Source: Tepidisphaera sp.
Lineage (GTDB): Bacteria; Planctomycetota; Phycisphaerae; Phycisphaerales; UBA1924
Reading direction: 5' to 3'
NCBI GenBank assembly: GCA_016124375.1
Contig: WGNV01000003.1
Location: 369,625-433,624, forward strand
Length of the DNA: 64,000 nt
Numbering within the stretch: the stretch's first letter is position 1; every line of letters starts with the position of its first letter. The translations under genes and the position numbers were made by a program. Shown here piece by piece: positions 35,919 to 44,560 of the stretch. A model generated the notes under the pieces. It saw nothing but the letters and a program-made list of their open reading frames with translations, made no database searches and had not been told where the DNA came from.

Positions 35919-38900
35919 ATGCTGCAACTGCGTGCGAATCGGGCGGCGCTCCTCGCGAGCCTCGCGGGTCTGGCTTCTCTGACGACTCTGGCCAACGCCC
36001 AGGACCAGACCTGGGTCGGGGGCGCCGGCAACTGGAGCGACCCCGCCAGATGGGTCAGCGGCAACGTGCCCGACACCTTCAGCGAGCGCGGGCTCATCAA
36101 CGCCCCCGGCAGCGCCGTCACCATGAACGCCACCTTCAACGTCGGCGGCATCGTGCTCGCCGGCGGCAACACCCTCGCCATCCTCCCCGGCACCAGCTCG
36201 CGACTCAGCGGCGACGTCAGCAACGACGGCGTCATCACCCTCAACAGCACCGGCGCCAACGCCGGCACACCCCTCTACCTCCAGTCCAGCATCTCCATGC
36301 TCGGCTCGGGCACCTTCGCCCTCAACGCCAACCCCGCCAACCTCGACACCGGTTACATCTACTGGAACGGCGGCGGCGAAACCCTCACCAACGGCGCCGG
36401 ACACACCATCCGGGGCGTCGGCAACCTCTACACCTACCTCACCAACAACGGCACCGTTCAGGCCGACGTCAACGGCGCCACCCTCCAACTCCTCTACCAG
36501 AACAAGACCAACAACAGCGTCATGAAGGCCATCAACGGCGCCACGCTGCTGCTGACCACCAACCTCTCCCAGGGCCCAGGCGCCACCCTCAGCGCCCTGG
36601 GCGCCGGCTCCACGCTCTCCCTGAGCAACTCCAGCGTCTCGGGCGGCACCGTCAGCGGCCTTTCCGGGGGCGTCGTCAACTCCGCCAACAACACCTTCGC
36701 CGACCCCACGCTCACCGGAAACATCCGCGTCCTGCCGAGCACCACGCTCGCCATCGGGGGCGCGGGCGTCACCAACAACGGCACCATCACCGTCAACCCC
36801 ACCAGCGCCAACAGCAACACCGTCATCCGCCTCAACAACTCTGTCACCTTCGCCGGCTCGGGCGACGTGTTCCTCAACGCCGACCCCGCCAACCTCGACA
36901 GCGCTTACATCTATTGGAACGGCGGCGGCGAAGCTCTCACCAACGCCTCCACCCACCTCATCCACGGCACCGGCAACATCTACACCTACCTCACCAACAA
37001 CGGCACCGTCCGCGCCGACCAGGCCAACGCCTCGCTCCAACTCACCTACCAGCCCAAGACCAACAACAGCCTCTTCACCGCCGTCAACGGCGCCAACCTC
37101 GCCATCACCGGCTGCGGCGTCACCCAGGTCGGCGGCACCGTCTCCGCCGTCGGCGCCGGCTCCGCCGTCACCTTCAGCTCCGCGGGTCTCAGCGGCGGCA
37201 ACCTCGTCGCCTCGGGCGGCGGGCTCGTGCGAATCGTCAATACCACCTTCGATGCCGTCACCATGTCCGGCCCGGCGTTCGTTCCCGCCGGCACTCAGAT
37301 GTTCCTCAACACCAACGGCCTCATCAACAACGGGTCCATCACCATCAATGAGACCGGCGCCAACAACGGCACCTACTTCCGCCTCAACGCCAACACCACG
37401 ATCAGCGGCTCGGGCAGCATCACGCTCAACGCCAACGCCGCCAACCTCGATACCGCCTACATCACCTGGAACGGCGGCGGCGAATCCCTCACCCACGCCG
37501 CCGGGCACACCATCCGCGGCACCGGCGACATCTACACCTACCTCGTCAACAACGGCACCATCCAGGCCGACGTCACCGGACGCACGCTCCAACTGATCCA
37601 ACAAGTCAAGACCAACAACAGCGTCATGCAAGCCATCAACGGCGGCAACCTCCAGTTCCTCAGCACCACCCTCAACCAGTCCGGCGCTGGCGCGGTCTCC
37701 GCGAGCGGCTCCGGCTCCAGCCTCCGCTTCGTCAGCTCAACCATCAACGGCGGCGCCATCAGCGTCGGCCCCAGCGCCGCCGCCGGCACCAACGCCTGCG
37801 CCTTCAACGGCATCACCCTCACCGGGACCCTGAAAATCGACGCCGGCAGCTTGGCACGCTCCAACAGCGGCCTGACCAACAACGGCACCATCGTCGTCAA
37901 TAACTCCGCCGCCAACTCCGGCACCTACTTCCAGGCCGCCAACACCTGCACCATCACCGGCACCGGCGACATCCTCCTGAACGCCAACGCTGCCAACCTC
38001 GACACCGCTTATCTCAACTGGAACGGCGGGGGCGAAGTGCTCACCATCGACACCCAGCAGACCGTCCACGGCACCGGCCGCGTCTACGTCATCGTGGACA
38101 ACAAGGGCGCCATCCGCGCCGACGCTCCGGGCAAGACCCTCGAGATCATCGCCGGCAACACCAAGACCAACGAGAACCTCTTCCAGGCCGAGAACGGCGC
38201 CACCCTCGCCATCACCTCCACCACGATCAATCAGGTCGGCGCCGGCCAGATCCGCGCCCAGGGCGGCAGCGTCTCCCTCTCCAACTGCACCGTCAACGGC
38301 GGCTCCATCTTCAGCAACACCAACAGCGACCTCGTCTCCATCAACGGCACCGTGACGCTCAATGGAAACTACGCCGGCGCCCAGATGCGCATCAATCCCG
38401 GCAGTTCACTCCGCTCCAGCAGCGGCTTCACCAACGCCGGCAGCATCGTCGTCAACACCTCCTCCTCCGCCGCCGCCACCACCTTCATCAGCAACTCCTC
38501 CCTCACCGTCGATGGCCCCGGCCGGTTCCTTCTGAACGCCGACCCCACCAACCTCGATACCGCCCAGCTCGTGTGGAACGGTGGCGGCGAGGTCCTCACC
38601 AACGGCCCCCAGCACACCATCGCCGGCACCGGGCGCGTCTACGTCCGCACCACCAACCAGGGCACCATCGGCCCCGGCAATGGGCCCGACAGCATCGGCA
38701 CCCTCGACTTCCGATCCATCGTCAACTGCGCGCCCTCCAGCGTCGTCGACATCGAGATCGGCGGCCCCACCCCCGCCGAGTTTGACCGCTGCACCGGCAA
38801 CGCCACCTGGAACCTCGACGGCGCCATCCGCGTCTCCACCGCCAACGGCTACGTGCCCCCCTACGGCACCACGTACGACGTGATCTTCTACGGCTCCCAC

Positions 38901-39161
38901 ACCGGCACCTTCAGCGAAATCCAGGGACAGGGCTTCACCGTCGAATACCTCCCGGATCGCATCCGCCTCGTGGCCGTCTGTGTCACCGACGTCAACCAGG
39001 ACGGCGTCGTTGATCAGGGCGACGTCGACTACATGATCGACGTGGTCGCCGGCGGACCCAACCCCACGCACATCAACGCCGACATCAACCAGGACGGCGT
39101 CGTCGACCAGGGCGACGTCGACGCCATCATCAACGCCGTCGCCGGCGGCGACTGCAACTGA
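35919..39161 (+). CDS. Large secreted protein of five 184-residue repeats with a C-terminal paired dockerin
   Basis: A 1080-residue exported protein. Residues 1-27 form a signal peptide ending ANA. The body is asparagine-, glycine- and threonine-rich beta-repeat sequence. The landmark WNGGGE recurs at residues 149, 333, 517, 701 and 886, that is every 184, 184, 184 and 185 residues, each time within a block such as NPANLDTGYIYWNGGGETLT followed by HTIRGVGNLYTYLTNNGT. This suggests a long right-handed beta-helix. The last ~60 residues hold two dockerin-like EF-hand loops (DVNQDGVVDQGDVDYMI and DINQDGVVDQGDVDAII) bracketed by cysteines, probably a cell-surface anchor as seen in Phycisphaerae. 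Start 35919 precedes the signal peptide. It is divergent from the ECF-kinase operon and ends in a strong terminator. Function unknown; surface layer or adhesion is possible. Confidence 0.9.
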   Translation: MLQLRANRAALLASLAGLASLTTLANAQDQTWVGGAGNWSDPARWVSGNVPDTFSERGLINAPGSAVTMNATFNVGGIVLAGGNTLAILPGTSSRLSGDVSNDGVITLNSTGANAGTPLYLQSSISMLGSGTFALNANPANLDTGYIYWNGGGETLTNGAGHTIRGVGNLYTYLTNNGTVQADVNGATLQLLYQNKTNNSVMKAINGATLLLTTNLSQGPGATLSALGAGSTLSLSNSSVSGGTVSGLSGGVVNSANNTFADPTLTGNIRVLPSTTLAIGGAGVTNNGTITVNPTSANSNTVIRLNNSVTFAGSGDVFLNADPANLDSAYIYWNGGGEALTNASTHLIHGTGNIYTYLTNNGTVRADQANASLQLTYQPKTNNSLFTAVNGANLAITGCGVTQVGGTVSAVGAGSAVTFSSAGLSGGNLVASGGGLVRIVNTTFDAVTMSGPAFVPAGTQMFLNTNGLINNGSITINETGANNGTYFRLNANTTISGSGSITLNANAANLDTAYITWNGGGESLTHAAGHTIRGTGDIYTYLVNNGTIQADVTGRTLQLIQQVKTNNSVMQAINGGNLQFLSTTLNQSGAGAVSASGSGSSLRFVSSTINGGAISVGPSAAAGTNACAFNGITLTGTLKIDAGSLARSNSGLTNNGTIVVNNSAANSGTYFQAANTCTITGTGDILLNANAANLDTAYLNWNGGGEVLTIDTQQTVHGTGRVYVIVDNKGAIRADAPGKTLEIIAGNTKTNENLFQAENGATLAITSTTINQVGAGQIRAQGGSVSLSNCTVNGGSIFSNTNSDLVSINGTVTLNGNYAGAQMRINPGSSLRSSSGFTNAGSIVVNTSSSAAATTFISNSSLTVDGPGRFLLNADPTNLDTAQLVWNGGGEVLTNGPQHTIAGTGRVYVRTTNQGTIGPGNGPDSIGTLDFRSIVNCAPSSVVDIEIGGPTPAEFDRCTGNATWNLDGAIRVSTANGYVPPYGTTYDVIFYGSHTGTFSEIQGQGFTVEYLPDRIRLVAVCVTDVNQDGVVDQGDVDYMIDVVAGGPNPTHINADINQDGVVDQGDVDAIINAVAGGDCN

Positions 39162-39194
39162 CGCACGCGGGCGGCCACCGGGCCGTTCCCTTGA

Positions 39195-39233
39195 GAGCCC
39201 GACGCCTCCCGGAGGGGAGCGCCGGGCTCTTTT
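39195..39233 (+). terminator. Rho-independent terminator of the repeat-dockerin gene
   Basis: GAGCCCG (39195-39201) pairs with CGGGCTC (39223-39229), with further pairing inside, followed by TTTT. It lies 34 bases after the stop codon. Confidence 0.85.
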
Positions 39234-39348
39234 CGTTTGGGGTGTGTGAGGAACGCCGCCGCAAAATGCCCCGCGCCCCACGAAAACCCGCACCTCCACG
39301 CGTCAAGCGCCCAACAATGCCGGTTCTCACACTTTCTGGAGCACATGC

Positions 39349-40470
39349 ATGCGCGCGATCGTGACCGGACAGATCGGAATGGACAAGAAGCCCTACCTCG
39401 ACGGCGCCGCCCGCTTCGCCGGCGCGCAGGGTGAGACCATTTCGCTCTACCACGTGGGCGACATCATGTATCGCGAGGCCCGCGACGTGCGCCCGGGCAA
39501 GATTCTCGACCTGCCCATCTCGCGCCTCTCCTCCCTCCGCCGCGCCGCGTTCAAAGACATCATCAACGACTCGCGCGACCACAAGAACATCCTCGTCAAC
39601 ACCCACGCCACCTTCCGCTGGCGCCACGGCCTGTTCAGTGCCTTCGACTTCGACCAGATCAGCAAAATGTCACCCGACATCTTCATCGCCCTGGTCGACA
39701 ACATCGAAGTGGTCCACCACCGCCTCCACGAAGAGCACGAGATCGACGCCACCCTCAAAGACTGCATGGTGTGGCGCGAAGAAGAAATCCTCGCGACCGA
39801 ACTGATGAGCCAGGCCATCCCCGGCAGCAAGTTCTACATCCTGAGCCGTGGCCGGCACGAGCCGACCGTCAAGACGCTGTTCCGATTGATCTGCCGGCAC
39901 GACATGCGCAAGGTCTACCCCAGCTTCCCCATGAGCCACGTCGTGGACATGCCCGACATCCTGGCCGAAATCGACGCCTTCCGCGCCGCCCTCGCCGACC
40001 ACTTCATCACGTTTGATCCGGGCGACGTCGACGAAAAACTGCTTCTGGATCGGGCCATCGCCGCCAGCAAAGACGGCAAGGACTACCTCGACGTCACGCC
40101 CCACACCTTCGGTGGCGGCAAAGCCGCGGCCCCCATCCGCGTGCGCGTGCGCGAAGTCCTCGACATCGCGGGCGATATCGACGGCCAGATCTACATGCGC
40201 GATTTCAAGCTCATCGACCAGTCCGACATGATCGTCAGCTACGTCCCCGAACTGCCCAACGGCATGCCCGGCCTCTCCAGCGGCGTCGAACGCGAACTCC
40301 AGCACGCCTTCGAACACACCAAGGAAGTCTTCGTCGTCTGGAAGCCCAAGAAAGCCCCCAGCCCCTTCATCACCGAAACCGCCACCAAGGTCTTCTCCAG
40401 CACCGCCGAGGCTCTCGCCTACTTTGAGAAGAACGGCTACTTCGTCCAGAAAAACCTCTTCGGGCAGTAA
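39349..40470 (+). CDS. Unrecognised protein with a P-loop-like N-terminus
   Basis: A 373-residue soluble protein I cannot place firmly. The first residues, MRAIVTGQIGMDKKPYL, have the form of a nucleotide-binding loop after a beta strand, but the usual GxxGxGK(S/T) reads GQIGMDKK, with Asp in place of Gly. The following text (YHVGDIMYREARDVRPGKIL, ILVNTHATFRWRHGLF) resembles the AMP-binding part of adenylate-kinase-like proteins. The C-terminal third (IAGDIDGQIYMRDFKLIDQS, MIVSYVPELPNGMPGLSSGV) looks like a nucleoside-deoxyribosyltransferase-type Rossmann domain, as if two nucleotide domains were fused. The start has GGAG seven bases upstream. It stands alone, between a terminator and repeat A. 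A nucleotide-metabolism role is only a suggestion. Confidence 0.75.
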   Translation: MRAIVTGQIGMDKKPYLDGAARFAGAQGETISLYHVGDIMYREARDVRPGKILDLPISRLSSLRRAAFKDIINDSRDHKNILVNTHATFRWRHGLFSAFDFDQISKMSPDIFIALVDNIEVVHHRLHEEHEIDATLKDCMVWREEEILATELMSQAIPGSKFYILSRGRHEPTVKTLFRLICRHDMRKVYPSFPMSHVVDMPDILAEIDAFRAALADHFITFDPGDVDEKLLLDRAIAASKDGKDYLDVTPHTFGGGKAAAPIRVRVREVLDIAGDIDGQIYMRDFKLIDQSDMIVSYVPELPNGMPGLSSGVERELQHAFEHTKEVFVVWKPKKAPSPFITETATKVFSSTAEALAYFEKNGYFVQKNLFGQ

Positions 40471-40479
40471 TCACCTTCT

Positions 40480-40553
40480 ACGAGCCCGAAGCGCCAGCGA
40501 GGGTCTCCACGATGTGCGAACGCCAAAGAAACCCTCGCTCGCGACTGGCGCTC
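40480..40553. repeat. Palindromic repeat family A, diverged pair
   Basis: The arm ACGAGCCCGAAGCGCCAGCG... at 40480-40507 is followed by a degraded inverted copy near 40531-40553 (ACCCTCGCTCGCGACTGGCG). It has CCA where the 3432 copy has CGA. It lies between convergent genes. Confidence 0.75.
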
Positions 40554-40572
40554 TGATGGAGGCAACCCTGCC

Positions 40573-40959
40573 TCACTCCTCCGTCCGCCACTTCTTCGTC
40601 ACCACATCATCCTTCAACTGCACATACGCCGCGCCCGACTTGCTTGTCTCGCTCGAGCCGCCGAACACGAACAAAAAATACCCGCTCGACGTCTTGGTCT
40701 TCGTGTAACTCCACTTCCACAGTTCCTCGCCGCCCCCGATGTCGGTCTTCTTGTCGGGCTCGCCCAGCGTGCCCAGCACCCACTGCTTGGTCGTGCTGCC
40801 GGGCTCGATCTGATCAAACGTCTGCTGCGACACCTGCGTGCCCGTCTGGCTTTCGCGCGATTGCGACCCGATCAGGCACCCGGGCAACGCGGCAACCGCC
40901 ACCGCAACCATCACCACTACGCCGCTCATCTTGATTCGCGTCATCGTTTTGGCCCCCAT
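40573..40959 (-). CDS. Small lipoprotein, BamE/SmpA-like
   Basis: A 128-residue lipoprotein. A short hydrophobic signal ends in the lipobox ALPGC (Cys at about 28), so it should be lipid-anchored. The mature part QIEPGSTTKQWVLGTLGEPD followed by LWKWSYTKTKTSSGYF matches the SmpA/OmlA fold shared by BamE, which helps outer-membrane protein assembly; many small lipoproteins share this fold, so the role is uncertain. Met at 40944 inside the ORF could also be the start. It is a single gene on the minus strand, convergent with the P-loop-like gene. Confidence 0.82.
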   Translation of the reverse strand: MGAKTMTRIKMSGVVVMVAVAVAALPGCLIGSQSRESQTGTQVSQQTFDQIEPGSTTKQWVLGTLGEPDKKTDIGGGEELWKWSYTKTKTSSGYFLFVFGGSSETSKSGAAYVQLKDDVVTKKWRTEE

Positions 40960-41054
40960 GCGTACCCCTGCCGCAGTGATACCCGCAAGCTGCCATTTGG
41001 TTCCGTGAACTTTTACGATCCGGGCGCCCCGGGGCTTGTTCTTCCCAACCTCGT

Positions 41055-41078
41055 GGCACAGGCGTCCGGCCTGTGTCC
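41055..41078. repeat. Dispersed palindrome C (GACAGGCGTC-type), copy 1
   Basis: GGCACAGGCGTCCGGCCTGTGTCC is an imperfect palindrome. Related units occur at 61767-61787 and 63520-63540. Confidence 0.65.
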
Positions 41079-41104
41079 ATCTCTTGGCTTCACTCCCCCG
41101 GCCC

Positions 41105-42157
41105 TTACCGCATCACTTCATTCATCTTCTTGCTCTCTTCCGGCGTCAACCCCTCCACCGGAATCTTGGCCAAGAGCTCATCGATCACGCTGTCCGGCGT
41201 CACCTGGTCCGCCTCGGCGTTGAAGTTGAGCAACAACCGGTGGCGTAGCACGGGCCGGGCTACCGCCTTCACGTGCTCGGGCGTCACGTGCGACGCCCCT
41301 GCCAACAAAGCCGCGGCTTTCGACCCCAGCACCAGCGCTTCGCTCGCCCGTGGCCCCGCCCCCCACCCCACATAATCCTGCACCATCTTGGGCCGCGTGA
41401 GCCCCAAATCCATCGCTTCCTTGATCCGCGTCGCCCGCACCAGCCGCAGCGCATACGCGATCACGTGATCCGCCACCGGCATCTGCCGAACTACATCCTG
41501 CACCCGCCGGATGCCCAGTTCATCCATCACCGGCCGCACCGTGTCGTCGGCCCGGGCCGCGCTCCGCCGCACGATCTCCATCTCCTCGTTCATGTTCGGA
41601 TAGCTGATCTGAATCTGGAACATGAATCGGTCCAACTGCGCCTCGGGCAAGGGGTACGTCCCCTCCTGCTCGATCGGGTTCTGCGTCGCGAGCACGAAGA
41701 ACGGCGCGGGCAAATCATGCCGCTTCCCGCCCACCGTCACCTGCCGCTCCTGCATCGCCTCCAGCAGCGCCGCCTGCGTCTTGGGGGGCGTGCGATTGAT
41801 CTCGTCCGCCAGAATCACGTTCGCAAACACCGGCCCCTTCACGAACCGCAGTTCGCGCGTGCCGCTCAGTTTGTCCTCCTGAATCACCTCCGTGCCCGTG
41901 ATGTCGCTGGGCATCAGGTCCGGCGTGAACTGAATACGGCTGAACTTCAAACTCAGCGTCCGCGCAATCGTCGAGATCAGCAAGGTCTTCGCCAGCCCCG
42001 GCACGCCCACCACCACCACGTGCCCGCGGCAAAAGATCGCCAAGAGCATCTGCTCCACCGCCTCATCCTGCCCCACAATCACCTTGTGAATCTCCTCCTT
42101 GAGATTCCGATACGCCGTCTGCACTTCGCGAATGCTGTCGGGGAGATTGGTGGTCAT
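41105..42157 (-). CDS. MoxR-family AAA+ ATPase
   Basis: A 350-residue MoxR ATPase, a chaperone-like AAA+ protein that helps mature enzyme complexes or acts with von Willebrand factor A proteins. Walker A is VVGVPGLAKTLL (Lys at about 59), Walker B is ILADEINRTPPKTQAALLEA, sensor 1 is FVLATQNPIEQEGTYPLPEA, and the C-terminal lid is present (YVGWGAGPRASEALVLGSKA). The P-loop carries LAKT in place of GKT, normal for MoxR. Its usual partners (DUF58 and VWA genes) are not adjacent here, so it is isolated. Start 42157 follows a region of repeated CCAGTCCCC units. Confidence 0.93.
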   Translation of the reverse strand: MTTNLPDSIREVQTAYRNLKEEIHKVIVGQDEAVEQMLLAIFCRGHVVVVGVPGLAKTLLISTIARTLSLKFSRIQFTPDLMPSDITGTEVIQEDKLSGTRELRFVKGPVFANVILADEINRTPPKTQAALLEAMQERQVTVGGKRHDLPAPFFVLATQNPIEQEGTYPLPEAQLDRFMFQIQISYPNMNEEMEIVRRSAARADDTVRPVMDELGIRRVQDVVRQMPVADHVIAYALRLVRATRIKEAMDLGLTRPKMVQDYVGWGAGPRASEALVLGSKAAALLAGASHVTPEHVKAVARPVLRHRLLLNFNAEADQVTPDSVIDELLAKIPVEGLTPEESKKMNEVMR

Positions 42158-42510
42158 GGGACGAGTGTAGGAGAAGGCACCGGGGACTGGGCACTGGGGA
42201 CTGGTGCCGCAATCGCCGGTCCGGGGGCGAAGAAGTTGCCCGAGATCGGCCGCCTTTCACCAGTCCCCGATCCCCGGTCCCCAGTGCCTTCCCCCAAAAT
42301 AAGCACTCGTCACTGGACATCAGGGACTGCCAAAGAGATCGCGCCAACCAACCATTTCGCCCGCCTCGCAACCGCTTCTCCGGCCCCAGTCCCCGATCCC
42401 CAGTCCCCAGTGCCTTGCTCCCCGCCTTCTTCCAAAAAAGGGACCGGGCCGCACCAGGGGTGGTAGTGCGACCCGTCCCGAACGGAGACTGATCTGAACG
42501 GCCCGGCCGC
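42158..42510. repeat. Intergenic region with three 31-base CCAGTCCCC-type repeats
   Basis: No gene is seen. CCAGTCCCCGATCCCC...AGTGCCTT occurs at 42260-42290 and 42386-42416 (one base different), and a shortened inverted copy is at 42174-42204. The 42434-42479 end holds a terminator. Confidence 0.75.
42434..42479 (-). terminator. Rho-independent terminator of the sigma/anti-sigma/PDZ operon
   Basis: GGGACCGGGCCGCAC (42440-42454) pairs with GTGCGACCCGTCCC (42466-42479) with one or two interruptions. On the minus strand six T follow (complement of 42434-42439). It is about 30 bases past the PDZ gene stop. Confidence 0.85.
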
Positions 42511-43680
42511 TCAGTTTTTCTTTGCCAGCGCGTCGAGCTTCTCGTTCATCCGGTCCAGCTTCTGCTGCAATGCGTCCAGCTTGTCCTGCAGCGCCTTCAT
42601 GTTGTCAGCGTTCATTTCCGGAGCCGCCGGCGCCGAGAAGATGAAACTGCGCCCGCCGCCGCCCGAGCCCTGAAGCTCTCGCAGGTTCTCCATCCGCTGG
42701 CTCAGCATCGGCCCGATCTGCTGAATCGCCGACATCCCTTCCTGCTTGGCCGACTTGACCGCCTCCAGCGCCGACTGCAGCGACTTGGTGATCTCCTCGC
42801 GGGCGTCCTTGAGCTCCTCGCTGCGCTTCACCTGATCGATGGCCTTCGCGATCGCGTCCGTGGCCTTGGCCGACCAGTCGTCCTGGTTCAACTTCTGCCA
42901 CACCTCGTTCTCGTCGCTGCTGCCCATCCCCAGCTTCTGCTGCTCATACGCCTGCAGGTTCACCTTCAGCGTCGTGTCCTTGCCGTCGCGATGCACCACA
43001 AGGTCGACCGAATCGCCCGGCTTGTGATCCTTCAGAATCGCGCGGATTGACGAGATGTCATCGATCGACTTGCCATCCAGGCTCACCAGCACGTCGCCTT
43101 CCTGCACCCCGGCCTTCTCCGCCGCCAGCCCGGAGATCACCTTGCTCACCTCCACCTTCCCGTCTTCGTCGGGGCTCATGTACAGCCCCAGCATCACCTT
43201 GGGCGGCTCGGCCGCGGGCACCATCGCCGGCGCCTGCGGGGTCAAGGGCTTCCAGATCTGCCCCCGCGGCGCCAACGGCGCCACGTCCACCCCGCCCCAC
43301 TGCCGCCCGCGCGTCCCAGAGTTCCGCCCGGGCAGATCAAACTCGCACACCACCTGCCCGTCATCGCCAAGCACCTGCAGCTTGTTCCGCCGCGTGCGAA
43401 GCTTCGACTCCGGCACCGCGTCGCCGTTGTGCGTCACCGTGCGCTCACCGTTATCAATCCGAAGTTCATACGTGTCGTCGCCATCCGTATAGCTCGACAG
43501 ATAGTGCGTGTCCCCGCCCGCGCCCGCGCCCAGCGGCTCGCTGAAGCTCCCCGACATCCCGCCCGACGCAGCTGCCTTGGGCGCCGTGCTCCCATCCTTC
43601 GACGCGCCGCCCTGACCAAACGCCATCCCGCACACGAGCATCACCGCCGCCGCCGACATCACATGGGTTCGAATGTTCAT
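42511..43680 (-). CDS. Exported PDZ-domain protein with C-terminal coiled coil
   Basis: A 389-residue periplasmic or surface protein. A signal peptide covers about 1-22 (ending AFG). Residues ~40-105 are beta-rich (YELRIDNGERTVTHNGD). A PDZ domain lies at about 150-235: LGLYMSPDEDGKVEVSKVI, AGVQEGDVLVSLDGKSIDDI, GDSVDLVVHRDGK. The tail is helical, with KALQDKLDALQQKLDRMNEK forming a coiled coil (about 358-389). No protease domain is present, so it is a PDZ adaptor or sensor, not a DegS. Start 43680 has GGAGG nine bases upstream, which decides it. It follows a sigma and anti-sigma gene on the same strand and could sense envelope signals for them. Confidence 0.88.
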   Translation of the reverse strand: MNIRTHVMSAAAVMLVCGMAFGQGGASKDGSTAPKAAASGGMSGSFSEPLGAGAGGDTHYLSSYTDGDDTYELRIDNGERTVTHNGDAVPESKLRTRRNKLQVLGDDGQVVCEFDLPGRNSGTRGRQWGGVDVAPLAPRGQIWKPLTPQAPAMVPAAEPPKVMLGLYMSPDEDGKVEVSKVISGLAAEKAGVQEGDVLVSLDGKSIDDISSIRAILKDHKPGDSVDLVVHRDGKDTTLKVNLQAYEQQKLGMGSSDENEVWQKLNQDDWSAKATDAIAKAIDQVKRSEELKDAREEITKSLQSALEAVKSAKQEGMSAIQQIGPMLSQRMENLRELQGSGGGGRSFIFSAPAAPEMNADNMKALQDKLDALQQKLDRMNEKLDALAKKN

Positions 43681-43833
43681 ACCTGATACCTCCAAACTGC
43701 GCCGGCCCGCCGGGCCGTGGCCTTCGCGGCCTTTGCTGGGAATGCTCCGTTTCCAGTTTCTCCCACAGCCACTGCTCACCCCACGCCGTCCACCCCGGGA
43801 ACGAAGTTCTTCCTCGACTCTCTCCCGCCCCGC

Positions 43834-44505
43834 CTAATACGCCGTCGGCACGATCTGCGGCTTCACCTCCACCGGCACCGACAGCGACCGCCCGAACTCA
43901 TCAATCACCGGCGTCGGTCGATACAAGTTGTCGATCCGCGCCTTCTCCACGATCTGCCGCAGATACGTCACCTCGTACCCCTTGCCGTCCGGCAACGGAG
44001 TTACGTTCAACAGCTTCTTATCCGGCAACTGCCCCTGCACCAGCCCCTCCTGCTTGCCCTTGGCCAGATACGCGTTCAGCGCATCCGCCGCGCTGCCCAG
44101 GCTCAAAGGCCCGCTCGCCGACTGCACCCCGGGCACGCCCGCGGGGCTCGCCACCTGGTGCTGCCCCGCCACCGCGATCGCGATCCCCGCCGCCGCCACC
44201 CAGCCCCCCCAGGTCGCCACCAGCCGCGCCCGATCGCTCAGCGTGTGCGCCGAACGCCGCACCGCCGCCGCGTGCAGTTCTTCCGCAGACAGATCCGCCG
44301 TCTCGTGAGGCCGCGTCGCTTCTTCCACCGCCCCACGCAGCGCCCGGTCGTCCCGCTGCGCCAGCGCCAAGTCGCGCCACACGTCCGGGTTCTTGCCCGC
44401 CGCGGCCTCCAGCTCCGCCCACTCGGCATCGCTCGACCGCCCGTCGATCACCCGCGAGATCAAGATGTCAACATGCTGCTCCGACATGGCTTCTCGGTCC
44501 GACAT
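43834..44505 (-). CDS. Probable membrane anti-sigma factor
   Basis: A 223-residue protein with one transmembrane helix at about 100-120 (VATWGGWVAAAGIAIAVAG). The cytoplasmic N-terminal part (1-95) has the charged helical character of an anti-sigma domain (ILISRVIDGRSSDAEWAELE). The outer part contains an alanine-rich stretch and a beta hairpin (YEVTYLRQIVEKARI). No zinc motif (HxxxCxxC) is seen. It lies 55 bases downstream of an ECF sigma gene, the usual arrangement for a sigma/anti-sigma pair, and is followed by the PDZ gene. Assignment rests mainly on context. Confidence 0.82.
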   Translation of the reverse strand: MSDREAMSEQHVDILISRVIDGRSSDAEWAELEAAAGKNPDVWRDLALAQRDDRALRGAVEEATRPHETADLSAEELHAAAVRRSAHTLSDRARLVATWGGWVAAAGIAIAVAGQHQVASPAGVPGVQSASGPLSLGSAADALNAYLAKGKQEGLVQGQLPDKKLLNVTPLPDGKGYEVTYLRQIVEKARIDNLYRPTPVIDEFGRSLSVPVEVKPQIVPTAY

Positions 44506-44560
44506 GACTCGTTCCTTCCGACCCCGTTTCCTGGTCGTCGCCTCAGATCACGCGACGCCC

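Noticed and set aside
35919..39161. Autotransporter (type V secretion) interpretation of the repeat protein
   Set aside because: There is no C-terminal beta-barrel; the protein ends in dockerin loops and cysteines.
35805..39299. Long glycine/valine/aspartate-rich frames opposite the repeat-dockerin gene
   Set aside because: They mirror the 184-residue repeats; the plus strand has the signal peptide, dockerins and terminator.
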